Assembly: GCF_024699075.1 (NCBI RefSeq)
Contig: NZ_JAILQF010000308.1
Coordinates: forward strand, 1-9,544
Source of the DNA: Butyrivibrio sp.
GTDB lineage: Bacteria; Bacillota_A; Clostridia; Lachnospirales; Lachnospiraceae
Length of the DNA stretch: 9,544 nucleotides
Reading direction: 5' to 3'
Position 1 is the first letter of the stretch, and each line of letters begins with the position of its first letter. The notes under the pieces are model-generated. The model was given only the letters and a program-made list of their open reading frames with translations, was not told the DNA's origin and did not search any database. Positions 1 through 6,918 of this stretch are shown piece after piece. Position numbers and translations under genes: made by a program.

Positions 1-842
1 ACGAACATTATTGCCTTTTTCCCTGCTTATGTCGTTAGCACGTCTTTCATTGTGTTTTGCGCTTCTTTCTTTTGCGCTTTTTAGTCTTTGTTCAAAAGTC
101 ATATGCTTTGATGCATTATCCCTTAATGTAAGGCCGTCAATTAAGGTATTCTTATCCATTCCCGCTGCTTTTCTGGCACTTACATGCTGCTCCATTTCTT
201 CAACAATGCGATTCATATTTCTATTTGCTGCATCATAAGCTGTTGCATATATCTCCATTTCAGCCTGATATTCAGCGGCGGCTCTCTTAAAGAACTTGGT
301 AATCACCCCAGTTGATTTTGCTGCTTCTTCGCTTATGTTAAGCTGATCTTTTCCTGTGATAGCCCTTCCTACATTTCTGATCGCAACAAGCGTTGCTGCT
401 TTTCTTTCGTGGAAACGAGACAGTTTATTAACAACCTTATTAAGATTATCTCTCGCCATTTTATTCACGGCATACTGCTGTGCCAGATATGTTCTGTTTA
501 CCTCACAAAAAGCCTGTTCAAACAACAATCTATTCGACTCTTTTGAAAGAGATGCTTTAAGCTTCTGATGCTCATATAAGGCAGTAACCTTATTTTTTAT
601 GTTTTTGAAGAACCCGATACCGTTTGATACCTGTTTCTCAACATTGTCCTTTATTGCCTTCGTGCCTTCGTCAACAGCTTCCTTGATTTCACGCGGCATT
701 TCTACAGCTCTTCCCAGCTCTTCTTTGAATGTCAGAAGCTCTGCTCTTTTCGCATTTTTTGCAAGAGTGTACTCTTTAATCTCTTCCAACTTGTTAAGAT
801 AGTCTTGATACAGGATGATAAATTGGCAAAGGTAGATGCCAT
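1..842 (-). CDS. Helical charged protein of unknown function, 3' partial, 5' end disrupted
   Basis: I do not recognise this family. A single minus-strand frame is open from about 848 to the left edge, so the C-terminus is missing. The product (about 270 residues visible) is rich in Lys, Glu, Ala and Arg, with long predicted helices and no signal peptide or membrane segment; a cytoplasmic coiled-coil protein is likely. The frame has no good start: the first in-frame ATG is at 699, yet 117 bases upstream of it still look coding (a stretch reading YQDYLNKLEEIKEYTLAKN). An ATG at 842 is in another frame, reading MASTFANLSS. One extra base near 815-820 would join the two as MASTFANLSS-LYQDYLNK, so a one-base deletion or a sequencing error is likely. 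No Shine-Dalgarno precedes 842, and a terminator-like hairpin lies directly upstream, so the gene may be a promoterless remnant. ATG 699 remains possible if the protein is shorter. Confidence 0.55.
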
Positions 843-849
843 GATATAC

Positions 850-884
850 TTAAAATATAAAAAGAGCTACCAGAGATGGTCGGC
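850..884 (-). terminator. Rho-independent terminator-like hairpin, minus strand
   Basis: On the minus strand a GC-containing stem (GCCGACCA, loop TCTC, TGGTAGC, with one bulge and one wobble) is followed by TCTTTTTATATTTT. The U-rich tail makes it a plausible terminator for transcripts coming from the right. It ends only a few bases before the ATG at 842. Confidence 0.5.
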
Positions 885-901
885 CTTAGTTTTTAGTGAC
901 T

Positions 902-944
902 AATAAAAGCAGCCTTAACCTTGGTCAGGGTAGCTGCTTTTATT
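902..944 (-). terminator. Hairpin with 12-bp perfect arms, terminator
   Basis: Arms AATAAAAGCAGC (902-913) and GCTGCTTTTATT (933-944) are perfect reverse complements around a 19-base spacer. The AT-rich outer stem gives an A-run before and a U-run after the GC core on both strands, the usual form of a bidirectional terminator. On the minus strand it contains the stop codon of the short hydrophobic open frame at 1025-915. Confidence 0.65.
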
Positions 945-1025
945 ATGTTTAAATTCGCTTATAAGCTTAATTACAACGCTCACAAGATTAGCAAGTGCTG
1001 TAACAAGCTTTACAAATTCTAACTT
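915..1025 (-). pseudogene. Short hydrophobic open frame without a start codon (36 codons)
   Basis: Between an in-frame TAG (1028-1026) and a TAA (917-915), the minus strand reads KLEFVKLVTALANLVSVV followed by IKLISEFKHNKSSYPDQG. The hydrophobic residues are spaced as in a membrane-inserting or amphipathic helix, and the end is charged, a layout seen in small type I toxin or holin-like peptides. No ATG, GTG or TTG lies at its head and no ribosome site is visible; the only in-frame GTG would leave 22 residues. It may be the tail of a larger gene truncated by rearrangement, or chance. The stop lies inside the hairpin at 902-944, as expected if the hairpin terminates this unit. Function unknown. 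Confidence 0.3.
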
Positions 1026-1032
1026 CTAACAC

Positions 1033-1064
1033 AACAGCCTGCCAGATAAAACTGGCAGGCTGTT
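1033..1064 (-). terminator. Strong hairpin just after the peptidase gene
   Basis: AACAGCCTGCCAG (1033-1045) and CTGGCAGGCTGTT (1052-1064) form a perfect 13-bp stem with a 6-base loop. It starts 8 bases past the stop codon of the peptidase gene at 1072, so it is very probably its transcript end. On the minus strand the tail is only TTGTGTTAG, so the U-tract is weak; the hairpin may act mainly in 3'-end stabilisation. Confidence 0.7.
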
Positions 1065-1071
1065 AAAATGT

Positions 1072-3282
1072 TTATTTACTTACGAGGTTTTCTCCGTCTT
1101 TGTTATAAACAGCAAATCCCCACCAAGCTCCATCGGGAAGCAAACTTGAAATGATTCCTGAATGAAAATCGCCGCGGCAATTTTCATATTGAACAAAGGG
1201 AGCATAGTACACTTCAAATGAGCCGTCATCATTGTATGACAGTTTTATAACAGCTCTATCACCAAGGGTTGAACCATCGCCAAATAACATAGTACGGTCA
1301 TCTGCGGTATAATTTGGATCATACACATAAAGCTTTGTATATTTCTCAATTGTTCCATCATCAAGCTTTTCCTCAACTTCATCGTAGCCATATACAAGAA
1401 CTGCATGTCCGTACATAATAGCATTACCGTTTGCATCTGTCTTAACTGATGGATTAAGCGCCGCTTTGTTATCCGCATCATTCTTATCATAGTCGTATAT
1501 AAGCTCTGGCGCGGACATGTTAACGATAAGAACTTCGCCATTGTCTATTGAGGCCTTAATCCTGTAAACAGAATCGTGATCGAACGACTCGGAGCCTTTA
1601 CAGATAAGTGATGCATTATTGTCATCCATGAGATTTTCATATTTCCAATATGCACCGATCATTTTAACAAACGCATTCTGATAATCAGGAAGCGCACCTT
1701 CTTCAATGTATCCGTATTTACCCACAGAATCTTTACTCCATGAAGGTGTAAGGTAATCAGAAAGACCGGAATCAAATAGAGTAGAATTTTCTGGATGAGA
1801 TGCGTTAAAAGATATATCACCCTCGCTTCCAGATTTAGGCATTTCTCCATTCGCATAGAGCTGCTGTTCGTAATAAACTATTCCAGCGCAGTTACCGCCT
1901 TTAGAAATATAGGAGCCAAAGTTTGGAAATGCGAATAGGTCGTCTTCTGTAAATCCTGTGACTACTTGTTTTTTACCATTTTTATTGTATGTAGTAGTTA
2001 CTCCATTGTCATCTGTGCTTGTTTTTCCAACGTTTTCACCACCGATAACAACAGGGAATATTCCTCTTCCCTTGTCTATATTGTCAATGTTGTTTACGTC
2101 TTTTACCGTGAAGATTCCTCTCATGATCTTTCTAGGCAGGGAATTTGTAATTTCCACATACTCATCCTCTGTACAGGCATAGACGTTACTTAATCCGATC
2201 TTCTCACGGTAGTCCTCATTTATAAATCGGATTTCTGAAAGTGCCTTACTTATCATCGCCTGATCCTGTAGTCCATCACCTGTTGATACATAATATATTT
2301 TTACAGATGAAGGCATAAAAGCGGTAAGTGAATAAATAGTATATTCTCCTGCATGTGATTCTTTTTCACTGGAAGTACCTAGAAAGGCCTTAAAATCATC
2401 TACAAGACCTCCTTCTTCAACGGTGGCTGGATATTTTGTAGCTCCTGCGGACGAATAAGCAACTTCCTTGCCTTCTACTACAAATGCAAGGTGGGTTGTT
2501 TGCGACTCATTTGAAAAAAGGTCAAGTGTTATCACACTTCCTCTTTTTTCAATGTTATAGTCTTCTTTATCTAACACGACATAATTTGATGTTGTTGTGT
2601 ATTTTATTATTTCAACATCTGTTACATCATCAGTATAAGATGACAGGTCAAATTCAGCTCTTCCAGTGTAATTTCCGCCTATCGAGTACATAACATATAT
2701 TCCGTACTCATCGTACCAGTCCTGATCCATTGTGAATGTATCAGGTGTTTCATATCCGTAGATCTTAACTCCGAGATTATTCTGATTCTCAGTAAGAAGA
2801 GTTACATTTTCTGTGATATTTCCTTCAAAAACAGCTTCTTCTGATGTCTCTAGTGCTTTTGTTACATCAAGACCATTTTCATATTTGTAAAGGTCTGTGT
2901 ACATATCATCTGCGGTTGAAATCTTCTTGGGATCTGAGCCAATTTCGATTTCCTTTGAATCTGAAAGCCCGTCGCCGTCATAATCAGAATCATCTTCTGT
3001 ACCAAGCCCCGCCTGAAGCTTATCAAATTTACTCCACCCCTCAATATCTGATTTTTCAGACTGTAAAGAAGCATAGTAATCATAAAGAGCCTGTGGGACA
3101 CTGTCAGATGACATTGTCTCTGTCCTTTTTGCAATATCTTCCATCTGCTTGTTTTTACTTATAAAAGAGGCAATATTCTTTACCCCTATCACAGCAATGA
3201 CAATTGCAAGGATCACTACCAATACACGCATGCTTGTGTGCTTCTTAGTTGCTACATATGAGCTTTTTTGCTTATTAAACAT
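1072..3282 (-). CDS. Membrane-anchored extracellular protein with candidate papain/C39-like cysteine peptidase domain
   Basis: 736 residues. A basic N-terminus is followed by one hydrophobic segment (about 19-35) and no obvious cleavage site, so it is probably a signal anchor with the rest outside the cell. Residues 97-118 (DDSDYDGDGLSDSKEIEIGSDP region) form a thrombospondin-3/EF-like calcium loop ending in the typical GSDP. A long Asp/Glu-rich middle (140-450) resembles nothing I can name. The C-terminal part carries the order expected of papain-fold peptidases: Cys465 in GGNCAG, His626 in YGHAVLVYGY, and Asp655/Asn657 in YVYDPN. That suggests a C39/C1-like peptidase or a transpeptidase; activity is inferred. 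The start is well supported by AAAGGAG about 9 bases upstream of the ATG. It sits alone, with 181 bases before it and a hairpin after it. The role could be processing surface proteins or peptides. Confidence 0.85.
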   Translation of the reverse strand: MFNKQKSSYVATKKHTSMRVLVVILAIVIAVIGVKNIASFISKNKQMEDIAKRTETMSSDSVPQALYDYYASLQSEKSDIEGWSKFDKLQAGLGTEDDSDYDGDGLSDSKEIEIGSDPKKISTADDMYTDLYKYENGLDVTKALETSEEAVFEGNITENVTLLTENQNNLGVKIYGYETPDTFTMDQDWYDEYGIYVMYSIGGNYTGRAEFDLSSYTDDVTDVEIIKYTTTSNYVVLDKEDYNIEKRGSVITLDLFSNESQTTHLAFVVEGKEVAYSSAGATKYPATVEEGGLVDDFKAFLGTSSEKESHAGEYTIYSLTAFMPSSVKIYYVSTGDGLQDQAMISKALSEIRFINEDYREKIGLSNVYACTEDEYVEITNSLPRKIMRGIFTVKDVNNIDNIDKGRGIFPVVIGGENVGKTSTDDNGVTTTYNKNGKKQVVTGFTEDDLFAFPNFGSYISKGGNCAGIVYYEQQLYANGEMPKSGSEGDISFNASHPENSTLFDSGLSDYLTPSWSKDSVGKYGYIEEGALPDYQNAFVKMIGAYWKYENLMDDNNASLICKGSESFDHDSVYRIKASIDNGEVLIVNMSAPELIYDYDKNDADNKAALNPSVKTDANGNAIMYGHAVLVYGYDEVEEKLDDGTIEKYTKLYVYDPNYTADDRTMLFGDGSTLGDRAVIKLSYNDDGSFEVYYAPFVQYENCRGDFHSGIISSLLPDGAWWGFAVYNKDGENLVSK

Positions 3283-3297
3283 TTTCGTATTCTCCTT

Positions 3298-3339
3298 TCC
3301 TAAATGTTGCTTACTCTTTTAGAGTGTCCGACTTTAGGA
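3298..3339 (-). promoter_or_regulatory. Nested inverted repeats upstream of the peptidase gene
   Basis: An outer perfect 7-bp pair (TCCTAAA 3298-3304, TTTAGGA 3333-3339) encloses an inner 5-bp pair (ACTCT 3313-3317, AGAGT 3321-3325). The outer repeat ends next to the ribosome site of the gene starting at 3282. A weak promoter (TTGTTT 3346-3341, 17 bases, TCTAAA 3323-3318, minus strand) overlaps both, so this could be an operator or a leader hairpin that masks the ribosome site. The -10 is poor, so the promoter call is tentative. Confidence 0.35.
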
Positions 3340-3463
3340 AAAACAATCTTATATGCCTAATAAGATGTAAGACGGCCCTGCCTTAATAATTTTCTGTACA
3401 ATAAAATGTAGCTCAATATGGAGATGCCTGTCTATCCAAGTGAGATGTTTGTATAAGTTAATC

Positions 3464-4300
3464 TTAAAGTACTACCATCTCACCTGCACGTACGTGAACA
3501 TCCTTATCTCCATATGTAAACCATACATCAACAGCTGAAGGATTCTTGCACATAGTCATATTTGTATCAAAAATAAGATCTGAAAAAGCTTTGCAGTAGT
3601 CATAGACTTCAATATTGGTAGCATACCAGATATCATCTCTGCCTGAAACATATTCGCAGAACTTCTCGATCACATCCCAGTTATCGCACTCTTCAAACTC
3701 ATAACTATGACCCCAAAGATAGAAAAACATGGAATCCCAAAAGTTTTTAGTCTCTACAAAGCGCTTAGCAAGGTCCATTAGCTGTGGATCTGCATGATGG
3801 CATGTTGCAGAAAGTCTAAGCCAATCGTTTGGAAGGTGGAAGTCATGAGTTGAATGCACAGTTCTTGCATAACATATGCCGCAGTTCTTAAGTATCTGTA
3901 CACTGTTATCATCAAATGCTCCATATGGATAAGCAAAGCCTCTGACGAAGGTTCCGAATACTTCCTCAAGCTCCTTCCTGTCTCTTGAAATCTCTTCTGT
4001 TGCGATATTAGCAGGAAGTCCAACAAGTGATGCATGAGTATATGCATGGGCAGCAATCTCCCAGTTGCTCCTTGCATATACTTCCTTAACCTTACTAAGG
4101 GACATTCTTCTGTGAATAGTACCGGGCTCATAGGTTGTACCTTCAGCAGCAAAAGCACCGCTGTTTAAGTTAAAAGTGCCCTTAATTCCATATTTGTTTG
4201 TGATCTCAACAAGTCTTTCATCCTGTTCTACGCCGTCGTCGTAGCTTAAAGTAAGTGCCTTCGGAAGGCCGCCTGGAAATCGCATCATCAAGTTAGGCAT
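3464..4300 (-). CDS. Polysaccharide deacetylase (NodB homology, CE4)
   Basis: 278 residues, about the size of a bare CE4 domain. The family removes acetyl groups from N-acetylglucosamine polymers or related sugars using a metal held by Asp-His-His. The motifs are in order: motif 1 as LSYDDG (Asp21, Asp22), motif 2 as HAYTH (His85, His89), motif 3 as RGFAYPYG (Arg120, Pro125, Tyr126), and a late LWGH (His198) fitting motif 5. There is no signal peptide or membrane segment, so it is cytoplasmic or the substrate is a cytoplasmic precursor. The last 20 residues (VWFTYGDKDVHVRAGEMVVL) form a small beta-rich tail. The ATG has GGAG 7 bases upstream. It begins 23 bases after the YwaF-like membrane gene, so the two are probably co-transcribed. 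The substrate cannot be told from sequence. Confidence 0.9.
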   Translation of the reverse strand: MPNLMMRFPGGLPKALTLSYDDGVEQDERLVEITNKYGIKGTFNLNSGAFAAEGTTYEPGTIHRRMSLSKVKEVYARSNWEIAAHAYTHASLVGLPANIATEEISRDRKELEEVFGTFVRGFAYPYGAFDDNSVQILKNCGICYARTVHSTHDFHLPNDWLRLSATCHHADPQLMDLAKRFVETKNFWDSMFFYLWGHSYEFEECDNWDVIEKFCEYVSGRDDIWYATNIEVYDYCKAFSDLIFDTNMTMCKNPSAVDVWFTYGDKDVHVRAGEMVVL

Positions 4301-4323
4301 TTCAAATCTCCATTCATATATTT

Positions 4324-5067
4324 TTAGAAGTTAATATTTCTTATTAAATCTATTCCATAAACAATAATAAGTATTATCAGTACAAGCCCTGCATATCCAA
4401 TAAGATACCCGGGATTACCCAGTAATGATGCAAAATAAGCTAACGGGCTCCCCGGCACAGGCCAGTTCACAAAGAAGAAATTGCAATTAAAATGCTTATC
4501 AAAAGCATATATCAAAGGTGTTGTTACCAACAGAAAAAGTATAGGCTGGTAGATATGCTTAATTGACGGCTTAACAAGACCCGATCTTCGTAATAAAAGC
4601 GGGTACAGGATCAAAGCCCCGTGCCATGCAAAGCTATATAGATTCATGAAGTTAAGAACAGGATAATAGATAGTCCAGTCAGGAAAAAGAAGTGCCGCTA
4701 TAGATCCTGGCATGATAAGCACATAAGCCAGTTCCCCAAAGAAATCTTTAGCCCATTTCCATGGCAGATATTCTCTAAGCAAAAATACGAATATCCCTAT
4801 ACTACAGACATGGAGCGGTAAGTAGGCTACAGAAAATCTGTGAACACTTATCAAAAATGCATCTTTAAACAATTCCATTAAAAGCATGACAACAGGAATA
4901 AGCTTTATTATAAACATCCTCTTCCTACTGCCAACTTTCAAAAGATGATTGATCAGTATTAATACTATAAGTATAGTAATTACAGAACTGAAAATATGAA
5001 TTTCTCCAAAAAGCGGATACCCCATCCCAGCTGGAATGTCCTCCTGCTGTTTCCAGAAATATTCCAT
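4324..5067 (-). CDS. YwaF/TIGR02206 family integral membrane protein
   Basis: About 247 residues and mostly hydrophobic, with roughly six to seven membrane helices. Family marks are LFGEIH near the N-terminus, the LPLHVCS motif at the third helix, FPDW before the fourth or fifth, an in-membrane His in FAWHGALILYPLLL, and a loop reading NWPVPGSPL. The family (related to TMEM164) is of uncertain biochemical role; an acyltransfer role on lipids has been proposed for its eukaryotic relatives. The frame can also start at GTG 5082, but its GGGAG touches that codon with no spacing. ATG 5067 fits the family's usual N-terminal length, although GGGAG is then a rather long 14 bases away. The gene stands 150 bases after the MBL gene and 23 before the deacetylase, so membrane protein plus deacetylase probably form one unit acting on envelope glycans or lipids (inference). 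Confidence 0.85.
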   Translation of the reverse strand: MEYFWKQQEDIPAGMGYPLFGEIHIFSSVITILIVLILINHLLKVGSRKRMFIIKLIPVVMLLMELFKDAFLISVHRFSVAYLPLHVCSIGIFVFLLREYLPWKWAKDFFGELAYVLIMPGSIAALLFPDWTIYYPVLNFMNLYSFAWHGALILYPLLLRRSGLVKPSIKHIYQPILFLLVTTPLIYAFDKHFNCNFFFVNWPVPGSPLAYFASLLGNPGYLIGYAGLVLIILIIVYGIDLIRNINF

Positions 5068-5114
5068 ATAATGCCGCGTCACTCCCAGTCGTATTTTATC
5101 GTGTCATTTCATGT

Positions 5115-5142
5115 ATCATATAATCATCTAAAACAAATCGAA
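5115..5142 (-). promoter_or_regulatory. Candidate sigma-A promoter for the YwaF-deacetylase pair
   Basis: Minus strand TTCGAT (5142-5137), 16-base spacer, TATGAT (5120-5115). The -10 matches five of six consensus bases and the -35 three of six. Transcription would begin near 5108, giving a leader of about 25-40 bases. Confidence 0.35.
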
Positions 5143-5176
5143 TTATCTATATTTAATGTCGCCACGCAGATATTGC

Positions 5177-5199
5177 CCTTATATGAATTTCATACAAGG
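5177..5199. repeat. 23-bp near-perfect palindrome between the MBL and YwaF genes
   Basis: CCTTATATGAA and TTCATACAAGG flank a single central T; the 11-bp arms differ at one position. There is no U-tract on either side, and the nearly absent loop makes a terminator unlikely. It lies 35 bases upstream of the candidate promoter at 5142-5115, where an operator could sit. Confidence 0.45.
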
Positions 5200-5217
5200 A
5201 CGGAATAAAAAATGTAT

Positions 5218-6009
5218 TCAACTAAGTTTTGACTGGTCATAAACAATTACGTGATCATCCTGCTGATAGTGCTTGCCCGATTCGACCTTAAAGGGGTGCT
5301 GCTTACAAACGCCCATAAACCAGGTATAGTCTGTATCCGCATCATTCTTGCCATCTAATATTTCCTGAATAGCATCTCTTACACAGCGCATAAGTGAGAT
5401 ATCATCGTAGTCTCTGGCATGTCCATGCAAGATTACATCTGCTTCTTTTTCCAGAAAAAGAACTTTATCAATGCCTTCAATACACTGCTCATACGGCACA
5501 GTATGAGGAAGCTGAAGCCAAAGATGGTGATTGATAGCATCTCCTGTAAAGAGGATCCTGTCTTCTTTGAGCAAAAGAAGGATTCCGCCCGGGGTGTGGC
5601 CTGGGATATCATAAATTTCAAGAGTCTTGCCTCCAAGATCTACAACATCTCCGCCCTTTATCTCTTTAAAAGGCGGCATTGAAAAGCCTTCTTCCTCGCA
5701 CACTTCTACAAATTCAGGATCTTTGCTGGTATCAATTGCCAGATCAAGATCGCCTGGGCTTATATATGCTTCGTCAAAGAATACATTACCATAGATATGA
5801 TCCGGGTGGCCGTGAGTATTTATGACCATAACAGGCTTATCTGTGATCTTTTTGATCTCATCCTTGTAATTGTGATAACCCATCATGGTGTCTATGAGAG
5901 CAGCCTTCTTATCCCCAATTACAAGATAACCTGTGCACTCATGGTTTTCATCAAAAAGGTATAGATATGGTTTTAACTGCTTAACATAAAGAGTTTTATC
6001 TTCGAACAA
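5218..6009 (-). CDS. MBL-fold metallohydrolase
   Basis: Metallo-beta-lactamase fold hydrolase, about 263 residues, cytoplasmic. Zinc ligands are visible: HGHPDH (His69, His71, Asp73, His74 in the longer numbering), His141 in GHTPGG, Asp160 in FTGDA, and a late HGH (198-200). This is the glyoxalase II/lactonase-like set; the substrate is unknown. The frame is open back to GTG 6018, but GGGAGG (6023-6018) overlaps that codon, so it cannot serve it. TTG 6009 lies 8 bases from the same ribosome site, an ideal spacing, so I place the start there. A good sigma-A-like promoter lies at 6129-6101, giving a leader of roughly 85 bases. No clear terminator follows, so some read-through into the YwaF gene is possible. 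Confidence 0.88.
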   Translation of the reverse strand: MFEDKTLYVKQLKPYLYLFDENHECTGYLVIGDKKAALIDTMMGYHNYKDEIKKITDKPVMVINTHGHPDHIYGNVFFDEAYISPGDLDLAIDTSKDPEFVEVCEEEGFSMPPFKEIKGGDVVDLGGKTLEIYDIPGHTPGGILLLLKEDRILFTGDAINHHLWLQLPHTVPYEQCIEGIDKVLFLEKEADVILHGHARDYDDISLMRCVRDAIQEILDGKNDADTDYTWFMGVCKQHPFKVESGKHYQQDDHVIVYDQSKLS

Positions 6010-6015
6010 AGCTAT

Positions 6016-6023
6016 CACCTCCC
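6016..6023 (-). promoter_or_regulatory. Ribosome binding site that decides a TTG start
   Basis: Minus-strand GGGAGGTGAT is close to a full complement of the 16S 3' end. Its own GTG (6018-6016) is part of the anti-SD pairing region, so translation more likely starts at TTG 6009-6007. Confidence 0.65.
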
Positions 6024-6100
6024 GGATGTTTATGCTACTGATATTCTTGTCGTATATATATTACTATATTTTATTGATAATATCTTTCTTTTCTATAAAA

Positions 6101-6129
6101 ATGATATTGAAAGTATTCTCTTACATCAA
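6101..6129 (-). promoter_or_regulatory. Sigma-A-type promoter of the MBL gene
   Basis: Minus strand TTGATG (6129-6124), 17-base spacer, TATCAT (6106-6101): four and five matches to the consensus at ideal spacing. It is the best promoter in the window. Its -35 overlaps the edge of the inverted repeat at 6128-6144. Confidence 0.6.
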
Positions 6130-6144
6130 GCCGATGTCCGGCTT
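6128..6144. repeat. Small GC inverted repeat beside the MBL promoter
   Basis: AAGCCG (6128-6133) and CGGCTT (6139-6144) are perfect arms around ATGTC. It touches the -35 of the MBL promoter and stands out from the AT-rich surroundings, so a regulator site is possible; no U-tract supports a terminator. Confidence 0.4.
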
Positions 6145-6230
6145 TAATCCACATAATCCATTAAACTTAATATTTCTTCAAGGAGGTCTATGGAAAAACA
6201 AAATGCCTACAGCTACAATTCGAAACATCA

Positions 6231-6266
6231 AAAAATAGAACCTCATGGCTGTTAACCACAAGGTTC
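6231..6266 (-). terminator. Rho-independent terminator of the lipoprotein gene
   Basis: On the minus strand GAACCT (6266-6261) pairs with AGGTTC (6243-6238). An inner TGG/CCA pair sits around a 7-base loop, and TATTTTTTGATG follows. It stands 80 bases after the lipoprotein stop codon. The plus strand also has a T-rich tail (CCATTATTTTAC), so it may work in both directions. Confidence 0.8.
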
Positions 6267-6345
6267 CATTATTTTACATTTCGTCCTGATTTTAGTCTCT
6301 ATATTATTATCAGCCCAATCTACTGGACCGCTGTAATATTCAGTC

Positions 6346-6918
6346 TCAGCCCATTCCAGCTGTGAAAGAGATAGATGTCACAACATCATTCTCGATTGTA
6401 AATCCAAGTGTGAATCCTGAGATTATATAGTTGGCTGTTGTATAACCTGCATCGTCTGACTCGAAAGAAGGTGTGCCGTAGGCTGCTTTTACATCATCAT
6501 AAGAATCACCTACAGAGATCCCCTTGCTGGTCTTTACATTCTCGCTGTATGTGAATATACCGGAGAGTTCCTTGTTGTCACCTTCTCCAGAAAGCTGGAT
6601 AGTAAAATCATCATATACGAGGTTGCCAAATTCATCCTCTTTATCTGTCTCACCAAGCTTGGCTAATACTTCATCTGTATCGTCATATAATGAGATCTCA
6701 ATAGTTCCATTTGACAGGGTTGTATCTGCCCTTTCGTCTGTAGATTCATATGTTACAGGGGCGCTTGCATTGTCACCAGTCTCATCTTCAATCTGATCAT
6801 CTGATACAACTTCAGCATTTTCGGCGTCGCTATTTGTATCACTACATGTCTTTGAGCATCCAACGATAGAAAAACATACTACTGCTGATAATAAAACTGC
6901 CACTAATTTTTTCTTCAT
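6346..6918 (-). CDS. Small secreted lipoprotein with BamE/SmpA-like repeats
   Basis: 190 residues from ATG 6918, which has GGAG 8 bases upstream; the open frame extends 18 codons further but without support. MKKK, a hydrophobic stretch and a lipobox SIVGC make Cys21 the likely lipidated residue. A Ser/Asp/Glu-rich linker (22-70) leads to a folded part (71-190). Two segments resemble each other: DDTDEVLAKLGE (79-90) and GDSYDDVKAAYGTP (137-150). This pattern, a short helix ending in LG or YG-P and then beta strands, is typical of BamE/SmpA and beta-lactamase-inhibitor-like folds, usually protein-binding modules. Its partner is unknown. It has its own terminator (6266-6231). A -35-like TTGACC lies at 7086-7081, but no convincing -10 pairs with it. 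Confidence 0.85.
   Translation of the reverse strand: MKKKLVAVLLSAVVCFSIVGCSKTCSDTNSDAENAEVVSDDQIEDETGDNASAPVTYESTDERADTTLSNGTIEISLYDDTDEVLAKLGETDKEDEFGNLVYDDFTIQLSGEGDNKELSGIFTYSENVKTSKGISVGDSYDDVKAAYGTPSFESDDAGYTTANYIISGFTLGFTIENDVVTSISFTAGMG

Larger units (their letters stand above)
6019..6345. other. Intergenic region between the MBL and lipoprotein genes
   Basis: This 327-base gap holds the MBL leader and promoter (right part of 6019-6129), a small inverted repeat (6128-6144) and the lipoprotein terminator (6266-6231). The remaining AT-rich sequence shows no supported gene. Plus-strand open frames here lack ribosome sites, or are too short and end inside the terminator. Confidence 0.6.

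Noticed and set aside
1..802. Plus-strand frames of 67-75 residues in the left end
   Set aside because: All are shadows of the continuous minus-strand frame, which shows consistent charged helical protein sequence.
946..1020. Plus-strand 24-codon frame MFKFAYKLNY...
   Set aside because: No ribosome site; it mirrors the hydrophobic frame on the minus strand, which has a more protein-like pattern.
6026..6238. Plus-strand 70-residue hydrophobic open frame upstream of the MBL gene
   Set aside because: It begins inside the MBL ribosome-site region without its own ribosome site and crosses the MBL promoter and leader; Ile/Phe/Tyr richness simply reflects AT-rich DNA.
6190..6255. Plus-strand 21-codon frame beginning MEKQNAYSYN after AAGGAGG
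   Set aside because: The ribosome site is only 3 bases from the ATG, the frame ends inside the lipoprotein terminator hairpin, no promoter is clear, and the peptide has no recognisable character.
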